64,000 nt of DNA. Origin: Paenibacillus maysiensis. Lineage in GTDB: Bacteria; Bacillota; Bacilli; Paenibacillales; Paenibacillaceae. This document shows positions 1 to 9,887 of this stretch, one piece after another (the stretch's first letter is position 1; each line of letters opens with the position of its first letter). A program made the position numbers and the translations under genes. Below the pieces are notes generated by a model. It saw only the letters and a program-made list of their open reading frames with translations, was not told the DNA's origin and searched no databases. The DNA lies in assembly GCF_000520815.1 (NCBI RefSeq), contig NZ_ASRY01000025.1:1-64000 (forward strand). Reading direction: 5' to 3'.

Positions 1-354
1 GGCCGTTTCGCGGCTTCCGCTTTGGGAATCCGCGGCAACCGAATTCCCGGTGTCCGCCGCAGCAGCCAAGCCGAAATGCCCGCCCGCCGGCGCCTCCCCC
101 GAAGCCGAAGCGCGCGGGGCCTCCAGCCATCTCCCGGCCCGCTCCAATGCGTCCCATAGCAGATCGTGGAGCAAATTGCCCTTATTGCTGTAATAATGGT
201 ATACCGTGCCATAGCCGAGTCCCGCCTGCACGGCCACATCGCGGATTTCCAGTAAAGGTCCTTTATTCAAAAACACATCGGCAGCGGCTTTCCGAATTTG
301 CGCCAGACGCCGCAGCCGGATCTCTTCGTTTTGTTCCTTCGTACGTGGAGACAT
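1..354 (-). CDS. TetR/AcrR-family transcriptional regulator, N-terminal part (runs off the window)
   Basis: The minus-strand frame opens with ATG at 354 and stays open to base 1, giving 118 residues of an incomplete protein. Residues 10-60 form a typical TetR DNA-binding domain: a first helix with the QIRKAAADVF pattern, then a helix-turn-helix containing IRDVAVQAGLGYGTVYHYYSNKG, seen directly by translating the strand. After residue about 75 the sequence becomes Gly/Ala/Ser-rich and low-complexity, unusual for the ligand-binding half. The ligand is unknown because the C-terminal domain lies outside the window. An AGAGGTG ribosome site precedes the start, and an inverted repeat upstream could be its own operator. 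The family call is firm; the function is not. Confidence 0.85.
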   Translation of the reverse strand, partial: MSPRTKEQNEEIRLRRLAQIRKAAADVFLNKGPLLEIRDVAVQAGLGYGTVYHYYSNKGNLLHDLLWDALERAGRWLEAPRASASGEAPAGGHFGLAAAADTGNSVAADSQSGSRETA

Positions 355-378
355 CTCGTCCGTTCACCTCTTTTATTT

Positions 379-398
379 TTGACCTACTATTATGTCAA
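379..398. promoter_or_regulatory. Inverted repeat TTGAC-N10-GTCAA upstream of the TetR gene
   Basis: Arms TTGAC (379-383) and GTCAA (394-398) flank 10 bases. The right arm read on the minus strand is also a good -35 (TTGACA). The site is about 25 bases from the TetR start, as expected for an autorepressor operator. Its role is inferred. Confidence 0.4.
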
Positions 399-754
399 TA
401 TAAAACATCGGCTTGCGAATAACAAGAGTCGGGCAAACAAAAGTCCCGGCAACACCTCATAAACGAATGAAGATCAGTTATATATCAACTCAATTTTAAT
501 GGTTTGATTGTACTGATATCATTTAGCTGGTCCCAGGTGAGCAGAAGTTATGCTATACTTGCGAAGTAAAAGGGGGTGCCTACTGATGGAGAATCTATTG
601 GGATTGTCTGTGACTTCTTACACTCATGCAAAGCCAATTATTAGGAAAGCGTTACTTTGTATGGGGCGAAACAATTTTTAACGCTGAACAAGCTTTTTTA
701 ATATTTTTGGCTTTGCACCTTATTTTAAAGAATCAAAATAAGGGGCGAGCAAAA
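399..754. other. Intergenic stretch with a small, possibly frameshifted reading frame
   Basis: An AGGGGGTG ribosome-like site at 571-578 precedes an ATG at 586 whose frame ends at 681 (31 codons). A second frame (626-754) runs without a stop into the downstream CD3324 gene and is rich in Leu/Ile/Phe. The two frames could be halves of a broken gene, but I recognise neither and make no functional call. Confidence 0.25.
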
Positions 755-1024
755 TTGAGATATACGAATGCTACAGAAGTTTTACCTCAAAAACTAATTA
801 CGGAAATTCAAAAATATGTTCAAGGAGAGACTCTGTATATTCCTAAGCCAAAAACGGAATATATGAATTGGGGCAGTTTGAGTGGCGGGAGAAGGTTGCT
901 TGAACAGCGAAATGCCGCAATCAGAAATGCTTTTCAAAATAGCAGCAGTATCGAGCAATTAGCTAAGGAGTTTTTCCTCTCTACCGAAACCATTAAGAAA
1001 ATTGTGTATTCACATAAAAAGTAG
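755..1024 (+). CDS. CD3324-family small helix-turn-helix protein
   Basis: The 89-residue product matches the CD3324 family as I know it: an N-terminal LPQKLITEIQKYVQGETLYIP segment, a central stretch ending in LEQRNAAIRNAF, and a C-terminal helix-turn-helix-like segment (SIEQLAKEFFLSTETIKKIVY). The family resembles the Mor/C-terminal activator fold and probably binds DNA; its targets are not known. I start it at TTG 755 rather than at the ATG 129 bases upstream, because an AAGGGG site lies just ahead of the TTG, the family is about 90 residues long, and homology begins at this point. A strong terminator follows 26 bases after the stop, so the gene is probably transcribed alone. Confidence 0.75.
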   Translation: MRYTNATEVLPQKLITEIQKYVQGETLYIPKPKTEYMNWGSLSGGRRLLEQRNAAIRNAFQNSSSIEQLAKEFFLSTETIKKIVYSHKK

Positions 1025-1050
1025 ATGGACATAACGTGATGAGCTTAGGG

Positions 1051-1100
1051 CGTGACCGGATGAACGCGGTGAAAAACCAATCCGGTCACGTCTTTTTGTT
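1051..1100 (+). terminator. Rho-independent terminator after the CD3324 gene
   Basis: A perfect 11-bp stem (CGTGACCGGAT, 1051-1061, with ATCCGGTCACG, 1080-1090) closes an 18-base loop and is followed by TCTTTTTGTTT. Confidence 0.85.
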
Positions 1101-1445
1101 TAGCAAAAGATTTGATCCCACCGCCGATAGATACAGCCAACGTTCACCCAATCGGTAGTTTATCGTTTCCAGTTCTTCGTATTACCTCCCACATCCAGAT
1201 TCCCAAATATTTTTATAGCATTTCATTTTCTATTCCAAAGGTTGTACTTCATTTTTTACATTATTGTTTTTATGTCAAAAATGATTCTAAATCGTTGTTT
1301 TCATTTATAAAGTTTATTTTAATCTTTAATATATGGATATTAACGACAGCAACAACGGATTTGGATCGGGGCCGTATCTGAATAAATGAAGGAAATATGT
1401 ATTGATTCATTGTCATTAAAACAAGAAAGTGAGGAAACGATTACT
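1101..1445. other. AT-rich intergenic region before the esterase gene
   Basis: No credible gene is seen. An open frame at 1112-1381 has Phe/Ile/Ser-rich composition, no ribosome site and no recognisable family, so I treat it as chance in AT-rich DNA. The low GC of this stretch and the following gene contrasts with the window average and may mark imported DNA. Confidence 0.4.
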
Positions 1446-2435
1446 ATGGGAGAGCAAAAAAGTAGAAGTAGACATCTAATTGATCCAGAAATTATAAGTG
1501 CAGTTGATTTAATACCAACAACCGATCTTACCGAATCTACACTAATGGAAGCACGTAAAAATCAATCTCAAATGATGCAACAAATAGATGTAACGCAGAT
1601 GTTCCCTATTACATTAGAAAAAAAGGTTGTGCCAAGTTATTTTAGTGGTCCAGATATTCAAATAGAAATCATTAAGCCCAAACAATCCAAGCATCATAAG
1701 ATGCCTCTATATTATTCGATACACGGAGGCGGAATGGTCTTAGGAAGTCCAGTCGTGGATCGTCCTGCTAATGCATCTCTTGCTGCACAACATGGTTTTT
1801 GTTGTGTATCTGTGTACTATCGCCTAGCACCAGAGCATGTACAGCCAAGTCAGTTACAGGATTGTTATTCGGGCCTAAAATGGTGTATTGAACATGCAGA
1901 AGAGTTAGGAATAGATACTCAGAAAGTTGCCGTTGGGGGCAGCAGCGCTGGCGGCGGTTTGGCGGCTGGCCTAGCCTTGTACATTCGTGATCAGAAGGAA
2001 TTCGAAATCCATCATCTAAGATTAATGAGGCCAATGCTAGATGATCGCACAAGTACCGCACCAGAGCATCCATACGCAGGAGAGTTTATTTGGACAAAAC
2101 AAAGTAATTATTTTAGCTGGAAATCTGTATTGGGGGATGAACCGGGTCAGGAGGAGGTAAGTGAGTATTATGTGCCGGCCCGTGCTAAGTCATTGGCCGG
2201 GTTACCACCGACTTATATAAATATAGGTACCGTTGATTTATTCATTGATGAAGCCTTATTTTTTGCAAAACAACTGGCCTTTGATGGTGTCTTAGTGGAA
2301 TTACATGTCTATCCCGGGTACCATCATATGTCTCCCGCGTTTCCGGATGCGCATTTTTCAAAAGAAGGGGCCAGAACAAGTGAATACGCCTTACTGAAAG
2401 CTCTGGATATGTTTAATATAAATTCTAATTATTGA
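1446..2435 (+). CDS. Alpha/beta hydrolase of the hormone-sensitive-lipase type (esterase)
   Basis: The product is about 329 residues and carries the signatures of the HSL (family IV) esterases: the oxyanion motif HGGG (in YSIHGGGMVLG), the nucleophile elbow GSSAGGGLA with catalytic Ser, an Asp in the GTVDLFIDE segment and a His in PGYHHM. It should hydrolyse short acyl esters in the cytoplasm; no signal peptide is seen. The start at ATG 1446 follows AGTGAGG; the in-frame ATG at 1386 has no ribosome site. One region (residues 165-180) differs from the usual hydrophobic strand that follows the elbow, so activity is not guaranteed. The gene is AT-rich compared with its neighbours, which suggests recent acquisition. 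Substrate unknown. Confidence 0.8.
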   Translation: MGEQKSRSRHLIDPEIISAVDLIPTTDLTESTLMEARKNQSQMMQQIDVTQMFPITLEKKVVPSYFSGPDIQIEIIKPKQSKHHKMPLYYSIHGGGMVLGSPVVDRPANASLAAQHGFCCVSVYYRLAPEHVQPSQLQDCYSGLKWCIEHAEELGIDTQKVAVGGSSAGGGLAAGLALYIRDQKEFEIHHLRLMRPMLDDRTSTAPEHPYAGEFIWTKQSNYFSWKSVLGDEPGQEEVSEYYVPARAKSLAGLPPTYINIGTVDLFIDEALFFAKQLAFDGVLVELHVYPGYHHMSPAFPDAHFSKEGARTSEYALLKALDMFNINSNY

Positions 2436-2446
2436 TAAATTAGGTT

Positions 2447-2589
2447 GAGAGTCCTCAGTTTAGCGGCAGCCAGCCTCAACGGTCAATGTCACCAAGGCGA
2501 TTGCGTTAAAACCCAAGTTGATCGTGCTGGATGAGTCGGTGAGGGGGATGGATAATGGTGTACTACCTGATGTACTTGATACTTTTTAA
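2447..2589 (+). pseudogene. Remnant of an oligopeptide/dipeptide ABC-transporter ATPase (OppF/DppF-like)
   Basis: Translation gives PQFSGSQPQR (ABC signature motif, normally FSGGQRQR). After a one-base loss this continues in the next frame as VNVTKAIALKPKLIVLDESV and a degenerate D-loop region before a stop. This is the signature-to-Walker-B segment only (about 47 codons), with a frameshift and with SGG changed to SGS. Nothing else of the transporter is nearby. It is a scar of an old insertion or deletion. Confidence 0.7.
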
Positions 2590-2704
2590 CAATGTATTAA
2601 TTCTAATCTGATATTATCTTTTTTCATCCCTTCCGACTTTTACCACCCATTTAGGGTAAAATAGTACCAAGCATAAAATCTAACTACGGAAGTGGTGATG
2701 TCCC

Positions 2705-4771
2705 ATGACAACGAGCAGCAAACCGAATAGACTTGCCCAGGAAAAATCACCGTATTTGCTACAGCATGCTCACAATCCAGTAAACTGGTTCCCTTGGTCA
2801 GATGAGGCTTTTGAAATTGCTAAGCGTGATAACAAGCCTATTTTCCTATCTGTCGGCTATTCCACTTGCCATTGGTGCCATGTAATGGGGAGAGAATCTT
2901 TCGAGGATGAAGAAGTAGCTGAGGTATTAAACCGGGATTACGTATCCATTAAGGTGGATCGTGAAGAACGGCCGGATGTGGATCATATCTATATGTCCAT
3001 CTGTCAGACGATGACCGGGCATGGGGGCTGGCCGCTGACGATATTGATGACCCCGGATCAGAAGCCTTTTTTTGCGGGTACGTATTTGCCCAAGGAGCAG
3101 AAGTTTGGACGTGTCGGACTGTTGGAGCTGCTGGACAAAGTGGGTACCCGGTGGAAAGAACAGCCCGAAGAGCTGGTGGAGCTGAGTGAGCAGGTGCTTA
3201 CTGAGCATGAGCGGCAGGACTTGCTTGCAGGTTATCGCGGTGAACTGGATGAAGAGAGCCTGAATAAAGCTTTCCATGAATACAGCCACACCTTCGATAA
3301 GGAATATGGCGGCTTCGGGGAAGCTCCTAAGTTTCCTTCTCCGCATAACCTGTCTTTTTTGCTGCGATATGCACAGCATACGGGGAATCAACAGGCACTG
3401 GAAATGGCAGAGAAGACGCTGGATGCGATGTCCCGGGGCGGAATCTACGACCATGTAGGCATGGGATTCTCACGGTACTCTGTGGACGAGAAGTGGTTGG
3501 TGCCGCATTTTGAAAAAATGCTGTATGACAATGCTCTGTTGGCCATTGCGTATACAGAGGCTTGGCAGGTGACAGGCAAGGAACTGTACCGACGGATTAC
3601 AGAACAAATCTTTACATATATAACAAGGGACATGACGGATGCAGGTGGTGCCTTTTATTCGGCGGAGGATGCGGATTCCGAAGGAGAAGAGGGGAGATTC
3701 TACGTCTGGGACGACTCCGAGATAAGGGCTGTACTAGGCGATGAGGATGCCGCATTTTTCAACGATTTGTATGGGATTACATCTTACGGAAATTTTGAAG
3801 GCCACAACATTCCAAACCTGATTGATATCAACCTGGAAGCCTTCGGGATCAAGCATGACTTGACTGAGCAGGAACTGGAGCAGCGGGTTAGCGAGCTACG
3901 CGCCAAGCTGTTTGCTGCCAGAGAGCAGCGGGTTCATCCTCACAAGGATGACAAGATTTTGACCTCGTGGAACGGGTTGATGATTGCTGCTCTGGCGAAG
4001 GCGGGACAAGCTTTTGGAGACACAAGATATACAGAGCAAGCTCAGAAGGCTGAGACGTTTTTGTGGAACCATTTGAGACAGGAGAACGGACGGCTGTTGG
4101 CACGTTATCGGGACGGCGAGGCAGCTTATCCCGGCTATGTAGATGATTATGCATTTTATGTCTGGGGCTTGATCGAGCTATATCAGGCGACCTTCGATGT
4201 ACAATATCTGCAGCGGGCACTGACGCTCAATCAGAATATGATCGACTTATTCTGGGATGAGGAACGGGACGGATTATTCTTTTACGGGTCAGATAGTGAG
4301 CAGCTAATTGCCAAGCCTAAAGAAATCTATGACGGAGCCATTCCGTCGGGTAACAGCATCGCGGCCTATAATTTTGTGCGGCTTGCACGACTAACGGGTG
4401 AATCTCGATTGGAGAGCTATGCAGCCAAGCAGTTTAAGGCTTTTGGCGGTATGGTTGCTCATTACCCGTCAGGCTATTCGGCGTTGCTCAGCTCGCTGCT
4501 GTATGCAACAGGAACGACAAAAGAGATTGTGATTGTAGGACATAGGGATGATCCGCAGACCGTACAGTTCATTCAGGCGGTTCGAGCTGGATTTCGGCCG
4601 AATACGGTCGTTATTTTGAAGGAAGAAGGACAGTCGGAGATGGCAGATACGGTTCCTTATATCCGTGATTACGAACTTGTGGATGGCAAACCAGCCGTAT
4701 ATGTGTGTGAGCATTTTGCCTGTCAGGCACCTGTTACCAGGCTTGACGATCTGAAGGCGTTGTTGGATTAA
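2705..4771 (+). CDS. yyaL: YyaL-like thioredoxin-domain protein (DUF255 / spermatogenesis-associated protein 20 family)
   Basis: This 688-residue protein is full length for the family. The N-terminal thioredoxin-fold domain (about residues 1-170) holds the CxxC-type motif [10 protein letters not shown] near residue 60 and the family hallmarks [10 protein letters not shown] and [12 protein letters not shown]. The rest is an (alpha/alpha)6 barrel-like region resembling N-acylglucosamine 2-epimerase or cellulase folds, with the conserved [10 protein letters not shown] and [15 protein letters not shown]. The biochemical function is not established in bacteria, so I give none. The ATG at 2705 follows GGAAGTGGTGATG. 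A large hairpin follows, and the gene stands alone. Confidence 0.9.
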   Translation: MTTSSKPNRLAQEKSPYLLQHAHNPVNWFPWSDEAFEIAKRDNKPIFLSVGYSTCHWCHVMGRESFEDEEVAEVLNRDYVSIKVDREERPDVDHIYMSICQTMTGHGGWPLTILMTPDQKPFFAGTYLPKEQKFGRVGLLELLDKVGTRWKEQPEELVELSEQVLTEHERQDLLAGYRGELDEESLNKAFHEYSHTFDKEYGGFGEAPKFPSPHNLSFLLRYAQHTGNQQALEMAEKTLDAMSRGGIYDHVGMGFSRYSVDEKWLVPHFEKMLYDNALLAIAYTEAWQVTGKELYRRITEQIFTYITRDMTDAGGAFYSAEDADSEGEEGRFYVWDDSEIRAVLGDEDAAFFNDLYGITSYGNFEGHNIPNLIDINLEAFGIKHDLTEQELEQRVSELRAKLFAAREQRVHPHKDDKILTSWNGLMIAALAKAGQAFGDTRYTEQAQKAETFLWNHLRQENGRLLARYRDGEAAYPGYVDDYAFYVWGLIELYQATFDVQYLQRALTLNQNMIDLFWDEERDGLFFYGSDSEQLIAKPKEIYDGAIPSGNSIAAYNFVRLARLTGESRLESYAAKQFKAFGGMVAHYPSGYSALLSSLLYATGTTKEIVIVGHRDDPQTVQFIQAVRAGFRPNTVVILKEEGQSEMADTVPYIRDYELVDGKPAVYVCEHFACQAPVTRLDDLKALLD

Positions 4772-4793
4772 ATTGAATAAAGCAAGCAACCCT

Positions 4794-4870
4794 AATCCCC
4801 TTGGGAGTAGCAAGCATATGGTGATTTTCGAAAAAGACCCTATGTTTGCTACCTTCAAGGGGATTATTTT
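4794..4870 (+). terminator. Long imperfect hairpin after yyaL
   Basis: AATCCCCTTG at 4794-4803 pairs with CAAGGGGATT at 4856-4865. The pairing extends inward through GTAGCAAGCATA against TATGTTTGCTAC, followed by ATTTTC. It is a strong stem with a short T-tract and probably acts as a terminator. Confidence 0.65.
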
Positions 4871-5172
4871 CATGTTAATAGGTAGGTATAGTGAGATGAA
4901 ACTAATATTTTCTTAACATGTGCTACGCATTTTTCTTAATATTTTTTAGGTATATTATATCAAAGAATCGGTTCCTATCAGCCTTTCTGTATTCAAAAAT
5001 AAGTACATATACCTATTTAATTAGCGTGTTTATATCTTTTTATGTACAAGCGTTTTAGCGGCAGATGTGAAAAACGTGAAAGAGAGTCTGTCGGGTGATT
5101 GTCATCATAGGCAAGACAAAGAGGTTCACCATAGGTTAGGAATTCCAAGTGATGAAATGGAGATGTTCATGA
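4871..5172. other. Intergenic leader upstream of the chemoreceptor
   Basis: AT-rich first half, then a purine-rich leader. I looked for a c-di-GMP-I riboswitch, which often precedes motility and chemoreceptor genes, and could not recognise its conserved core. GGAGA lies just before the start codon. Confidence 0.3.
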
Positions 5173-7173
5173 ATGAAGAAGTTTTCGGAAAAAAAGTGGC
5201 TAGTCGCAAGGATTTTCAGCAAGAATTTTAAAACGAAGCTCATAGTCGCCTTTATTGCATTTCTGATTTTACCGTCCATGATCGTGGGGGCTTTGTCGTT
5301 TGAGAGCGCCAGTCAGCAGATTCGAAACCAGATTGAAGAAAGCGCCGAGCAGGCGATCATCCGCACTAATTTTATTATTGATAGTACTATTGAACCCAAA
5401 GTACATGACGCAGAATATTTTGCGGAAACACTAAAAGGAAATCGGGTAGAGACGGAGGAACAAGCGGCCAAACTGGAAGAGTTTTTCAAGCAATATGTTA
5501 CACTCCATCCTGATGCAGAATCCATCTATTATGGTACGAAGGACGGTAAATTTACAACCTATCCACAGAAGCAATTACCGGATAATTATGATCCACGAGT
5601 CAGACCTTGGTACGATGAAGCGATAAAGGAACAAGCAAAGACAGTGATTAGTTCTCCCTATCTTTCGGCAAGCTCGAAGCAAATGACGGTTACGGTGTCC
5701 AGGACAACGTCAGATGGGTCGGGTGTTATTGGCATTGACCTGAAAATTAGTGGTATTAAAAAGACGTTGCACAATATTAAAGTAGGTCATGGGGGTTATG
5801 CCATATTGCTGGACAGCAACCATACTTACATTGTTCATCCGACGAAGGAACCAGGCACCAAAATTGCAGATATTGAATCACGCATGTTTCAGAGCGATAC
5901 TGGTGCATACGAGTATGAGTATGAAGGCCAGCCTAAATATATGAACTATGCGACTAACAAGCTGACTGGCTGGAAGATAGGTGGAACGCTGTATTTGTCT
6001 GAAGTCGATGAAGCAGCACGACCGATTTTGATCAGCACTTTACTAACCATCGTTGGTTGTCTTGTGACTGGTATTATCATCGTTTATTTCCTGATCCGTT
6101 CCATCATCAAACCGATTTTAAAGTTAAAAGAACAAGCGGTACATGTGAGCGCCGGGGATCTGACACAGGACATACAAGTAAAGAGCGAGGACGAGATCGG
6201 AGAATTAGGAGTGGCTTTTCAAAATATGCAGGATAACTTGCGATCTGTTATTCAGAACGTAGGGAACAGTGCAGAGCATGTCGCGATTTCTTCGAATGAA
6301 CTGACAATAAGCGCGGAACAAACCAGTGCTGCAAGTGAGCAGGTGTCCCAGGCTGTGCAAGAAATTGCCAGCGGTGCTGAGAAGCAGACTACAGGGCTGG
6401 AAAATAATTCTGTGGCACTGGATGAAATTGCACAAGGGATCACCCAAATCGCTGAACGCTCGATTTTGGTAGCCGATTTGGCCAGACGATCTGCCTTGCA
6501 AGCCGAGGAAGGACGAAAGTCTGTGGAGCAGACAGGCGAGCAAATGAATTCCATTCATCAATCAGTAGAGCGTTCCAACCAGATGATTCAAACCTTGCAA
6601 GCCCGCTCTCATGAAATCGGTGAAATTACGAAGGTCATCGGCGATATCTCCAATCAGACAAACCTGCTGGCCTTGAATGCAGCTATTGAGGCAGCCAGAG
6701 CGGGTGATCATGGAAAAGGCTTTGCCGTCGTTGCTGATGAGGTGCGCAAGCTGGCAGAGCAGTCTCAGACATCCGCCACACAGATTGCCACCTTGATTGC
6801 CGAAATTCAGCATGAAACGAAAACAACAGTGAAGACGATGGACAGGGTTACGACTGAGGTGCAGGATGGACTGCAGATTTCCAAAGCAACCATTGTCAAG
6901 CTGGGTCATGCGATGGAAGGCATTCGAGAGACAACGCCTCAGGTAGAGGAGGTCGCTGCGATTGCACAGCAAATATCAGCCAGTGTACAAGAGATTGCGG
7001 CGACAGCCAACGAGCTGGCGACGATTGCAACCGGTAATGCCGCCACATCTGAGGAAGTTGCCGCCTCCTCACAAGAGCAGCTGGCTTCCATGGAGGAAAT
7101 ATCAGCTTCTGCACAGTTACTTTCAACGATGGCTGCTGATTTAAAGGTGATGATCAGTCGTTTCAAATATTAA
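5173..7173 (+). CDS. Methyl-accepting chemotaxis protein with a dCache-type sensor
   Basis: The 666-residue transmembrane receptor has the standard order. TM1 is at about residues 17-38 ([20 protein letters not shown]). A periplasm-facing dCache_1 sensor spans about 40-280, with the [13 protein letters not shown] and RVRPWYDEA signatures. TM2 is near 285-310, followed by a HAMP domain with [22 protein letters not shown]. The long coiled signalling domain has the highly conserved hairpin tip [22 protein letters not shown] near residue 500. It would pass ligand binding to CheA/CheW at the membrane. dCache receptors of this shape often sense amino acids or organic acids, but the ligand cannot be read here. 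It is monocistronic, with a terminator following. Confidence 0.93.
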   Translation: MKKFSEKKWLVARIFSKNFKTKLIVAFIAFLILPSMIVGALSFESASQQIRNQIEESAEQAIIRTNFIIDSTIEPKVHDAEYFAETLKGNRVETEEQAAKLEEFFKQYVTLHPDAESIYYGTKDGKFTTYPQKQLPDNYDPRVRPWYDEAIKEQAKTVISSPYLSASSKQMTVTVSRTTSDGSGVIGIDLKISGIKKTLHNIKVGHGGYAILLDSNHTYIVHPTKEPGTKIADIESRMFQSDTGAYEYEYEGQPKYMNYATNKLTGWKIGGTLYLSEVDEAARPILISTLLTIVGCLVTGIIIVYFLIRSIIKPILKLKEQAVHVSAGDLTQDIQVKSEDEIGELGVAFQNMQDNLRSVIQNVGNSAEHVAISSNELTISAEQTSAASEQVSQAVQEIASGAEKQTTGLENNSVALDEIAQGITQIAERSILVADLARRSALQAEEGRKSVEQTGEQMNSIHQSVERSNQMIQTLQARSHEIGEITKVIGDISNQTNLLALNAAIEAARAGDHGKGFAVVADEVRKLAEQSQTSATQIATLIAEIQHETKTTVKTMDRVTTEVQDGLQISKATIVKLGHAMEGIRETTPQVEEVAAIAQQISASVQEIAATANELATIATGNAATSEEVAASSQEQLASMEEISASAQLLSTMAADLKVMISRFKY

Positions 7174-7213
7174 AACGAGCTTGAACCCTATGGGATCTAT
7201 AGTACAATGAATG

Positions 7214-7267
7214 CTCGGGACAGTTCTTTAAGCCTTAAGGCATAAGGAATCTGTCCTGAGTTTTTTT
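7214..7267 (+). terminator. Terminator after the chemoreceptor gene
   Basis: CTCGGGACAG (7214-7223) pairs with CTGTCCTGAG (7251-7260), with additional internal pairing, followed by seven T residues. Confidence 0.85.
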
Positions 7268-7320
7268 ATATTTTGGATATATCTCACAAAACATAGAAGA
7301 TTATAAGGGGGGGCGGACAC

Positions 7321-9882
7321 TTGGTTCGAGAATTAGTGCAATATGTTATCTTGATATTATTGTTAGTTTTGATTTTTCAGCGGCAGCTTGTTCGTCAGGC
7401 GATTACAGGTGTTTTTTATGGAGTGGCAGGAATTCTGTTCTTATATTTTGGCATAAGTGATAAAACACTGCTGACCTGCATGCTGGAGCTGGGGATGGGT
7501 CTAATGTTCATGACTCTGTTTGTGCACGCTTTAACCACCGCTAAGTATTTATATGGACAACGTTTGTTAGACAAAGATCGTGATCTGCTGAATTTACTTC
7601 GGGTTCAACCTGGTTTTACCTTTAGGCTGGAGAAAAGTGGCGATGAATTTTATTATATGCTGCTTGAAGGTGAATTGCTGGAGCGCGTGGGTCTGAATCT
7701 GCAAGTCAACCACAATAAAAGGGAGCATGTGAAGCGTCTCGGGGACATTTTGGAGCTTTCCTCTGAAACGATGGAGCAGCTTAGTCAATACTACAAACAG
7801 GCCTGGTTCGGTGATCGGACCGTATTTGAATTGGAGTTTTGGGAATATTCGGCTCTCATTACCTTACATCCGGTTAGGGAGGACGGGAATACCAGGCATG
7901 TTATCGGTCACGTGTTGGATATTACGGAGTATAAAGCCTCTGAGCAGAAGAGAAAGGAAATGGACGAGGCTAACCATGCGAAAAGCGTTTTTTTGGCTCA
8001 TATGAGTCACGAAATTCGCACCCCGCTGAATGGAATCATCGGTCTGTCAAAGCTGTTGAATAAGACTGAACTGACTGCCGTTCAAAGAGATTACCTCCAC
8101 AAGCTTCTCTCCTCCTCGCGTACCCTTTCATCCATGCTCAGTAACGTATTGGATTTTTCCAAAATGGAAGCCGGCAGTCTGGAACTGGAAAAGGTAGAAT
8201 TCGAGTCGGAAAAAATGCTTCGGCATCTCGCAGATACCGTTGGAACTTTGCTGGAACATAAGGAAATAGAGGTCGTATTTATAACGGATCCGGCATTACC
8301 AAAAAGGTTCAAGGGAGACCCGCTTCGCATGGAGCAGGTGCTTTTAAATCTTCTGACCAACGCCATCAAGTTCACGGATCAGGGACATGTATTGTTACAG
8401 GTAAAAATGCTAAGCCGGCAGGACGGACGGGTAGGCGTTTCTTTTATGGTAGAAGATACGGGCATAGGAATTTCCGAGACGTGTATGGACAAGCTATTCA
8501 TTCCTTTTACCCAGGCGAGTACATCAACCAGCCGCAGATATGGGGGCTCTGGGCTGGGGTTGGCCATTAGCAAGCATTTGGCTGAAGCTATGGGCGGGAA
8601 TGTAGAGGTGAAAAGCCGATTAGGAGAGTACAGTCAATTTTACTTTAATGTCGAGCTGGATACTAGGGAATTGAATGCGGGAAGCACACGAATAGAAAAA
8701 CAAATAGCTGGCAAAGCCTTGATTGTTGCGCAGCATGAACTGGTGAGATACAGTTTGAACGAACTACTGCAAGATTTGGGGCTAAAAACATTCACTATTT
8801 CATCCTTTCAAGAAAGTGTGGATGCTCTTCAAAAGGGTGAGCATTTTGATTTTATTATGATTGATATGGGGATGGAAGGCTTTAGAGAACTGGCCCCCCG
8901 GAGGAAATGGCTTCAAATGCTGGATAGGCAGATAACTCAGGTCATTGGACTTACAACCGTATTTCAGATGGAAGCAATAGCTACTGGGGACATGGATCAT
9001 GGGGTGGATGCCTTTTTGTCCAAGCCCGTTACCCGGAACGCTCTGCTGGAGGTTCTCCGCTGGAAGAAGGAACAGTCAGTGTCAGCAGATGATATTATTC
9101 TGGAGGCTCATGTGACGATGATTTCTCGTAATGAGGTGTCGGACATAACACAGAAGTATCAAATCCTCATAGCAGAGGACAACGAGATTAACCAGGTGGT
9201 GATTACCGAGTTTTTGACAGAGCGGAACTTTGAGGTGACGATGGTCACGAACGGAAAAGAACTAATAGAGTTACTGGAGCTGCGTCACTGGGATATGGTG
9301 CTGCTTGATCTGCATATGCCGGAGATGGATGGTTTTGAAACGGCCAGACATATTCGAAGAAACAAAGCTTTTAACAGGCTTCCCATTATCGCTTTTACCG
9401 CTGATGCTGTGCAGCATGAACAGGATTTTTTTCTTCGTGCCGGTATTAATGCCGTGCTGCTCAAGCCTGTCCATGAACTGACCGCTGCTAGAGTGTTAGC
9501 TAGCTGGATCAATTTAGCGTGGCTGCAAGAATTACATGGTATTCACGCTGAGCAGTCGATAGCCGCTATGGATGGCAAGGTGTATATCTTTCAATTTGCC
9601 CTTTACAAATGGATACAGGAATACCAGCATCTCGATAAAAGAGTTGTGAGAAAAATGGACAATGGGCAGTTATCTTCTGCTCTTCGATTAATCCACTCGC
9701 TTAAGGGAGGAACGGGGAACCTGTGCGCGCCTGAGTTGCTGACAAAGGTGATAGAGCTGGAAAAGGCATTGAAGCGCAGCAATGAAACCTCAACAGGAGA
9801 ACTATATCCAGACTGGAAAAAGCATCTGAGCACGGTTCAGAAGGATATTAACCAAATCAAGTCATCACTTCCCTGGAGCTGA
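7321..9882 (+). CDS. Hybrid sensor histidine kinase with two receiver domains and an HPt domain (BarA-like)
   Basis: The start is TTG 7321 behind GGGGGGGCGG. The 853-residue protein reads as an N-terminal membrane anchor of three hydrophobic segments (about 1-80), a PAS-like linker (to 210), a HisKA domain with HMSHEIRTPLNG (phospho-acceptor His at residue 230), and a HATPase domain with NLLTNAIKFTDQG, DTGIGI and GGSGLGLAISKHL. A degenerate receiver (about 460-580) follows, then a canonical receiver (IAEDNEIN, phospho-acceptor Asp 663 in LLDLHMPEMDG) and an HPt domain (IHSLKGGTGNL, His at residue 792). This supports a full His-Asp-His relay ending on a separate regulator. The gene converges tail-to-tail with an OmpR-type regulator (stops 5 bases apart), a candidate partner. 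The signal is unknown. Confidence 0.92.
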   Translation: MVRELVQYVILILLLVLIFQRQLVRQAITGVFYGVAGILFLYFGISDKTLLTCMLELGMGLMFMTLFVHALTTAKYLYGQRLLDKDRDLLNLLRVQPGFTFRLEKSGDEFYYMLLEGELLERVGLNLQVNHNKREHVKRLGDILELSSETMEQLSQYYKQAWFGDRTVFELEFWEYSALITLHPVREDGNTRHVIGHVLDITEYKASEQKRKEMDEANHAKSVFLAHMSHEIRTPLNGIIGLSKLLNKTELTAVQRDYLHKLLSSSRTLSSMLSNVLDFSKMEAGSLELEKVEFESEKMLRHLADTVGTLLEHKEIEVVFITDPALPKRFKGDPLRMEQVLLNLLTNAIKFTDQGHVLLQVKMLSRQDGRVGVSFMVEDTGIGISETCMDKLFIPFTQASTSTSRRYGGSGLGLAISKHLAEAMGGNVEVKSRLGEYSQFYFNVELDTRELNAGSTRIEKQIAGKALIVAQHELVRYSLNELLQDLGLKTFTISSFQESVDALQKGEHFDFIMIDMGMEGFRELAPRRKWLQMLDRQITQVIGLTTVFQMEAIATGDMDHGVDAFLSKPVTRNALLEVLRWKKEQSVSADDIILEAHVTMISRNEVSDITQKYQILIAEDNEINQVVITEFLTERNFEVTMVTNGKELIELLELRHWDMVLLDLHMPEMDGFETARHIRRNKAFNRLPIIAFTADAVQHEQDFFLRAGINAVLLKPVHELTAARVLASWINLAWLQELHGIHAEQSIAAMDGKVYIFQFALYKWIQEYQHLDKRVVRKMDNGQLSSALRLIHSLKGGTGNLCAPELLTKVIELEKALKRSNETSTGELYPDWKKHLSTVQKDINQIKSSLPWS

Positions 9883-9887
9883 CCGTG

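Noticed and set aside
626-754. N-terminal extension of the CD3324-type protein
   Set aside because: Family homology and a proper ribosome site begin at TTG 755; the extension may be part of another broken small gene.
1112-1381. 89-codon plus-strand frame before the esterase
   Set aside because: Low-complexity Phe/Ile/Ser composition, no ribosome site and no family resemblance in AT-rich DNA.
4871-5172. Possible c-di-GMP riboswitch before the chemoreceptor
   Set aside because: The conserved aptamer core could not be aligned by eye; only a purine-rich leader is seen.
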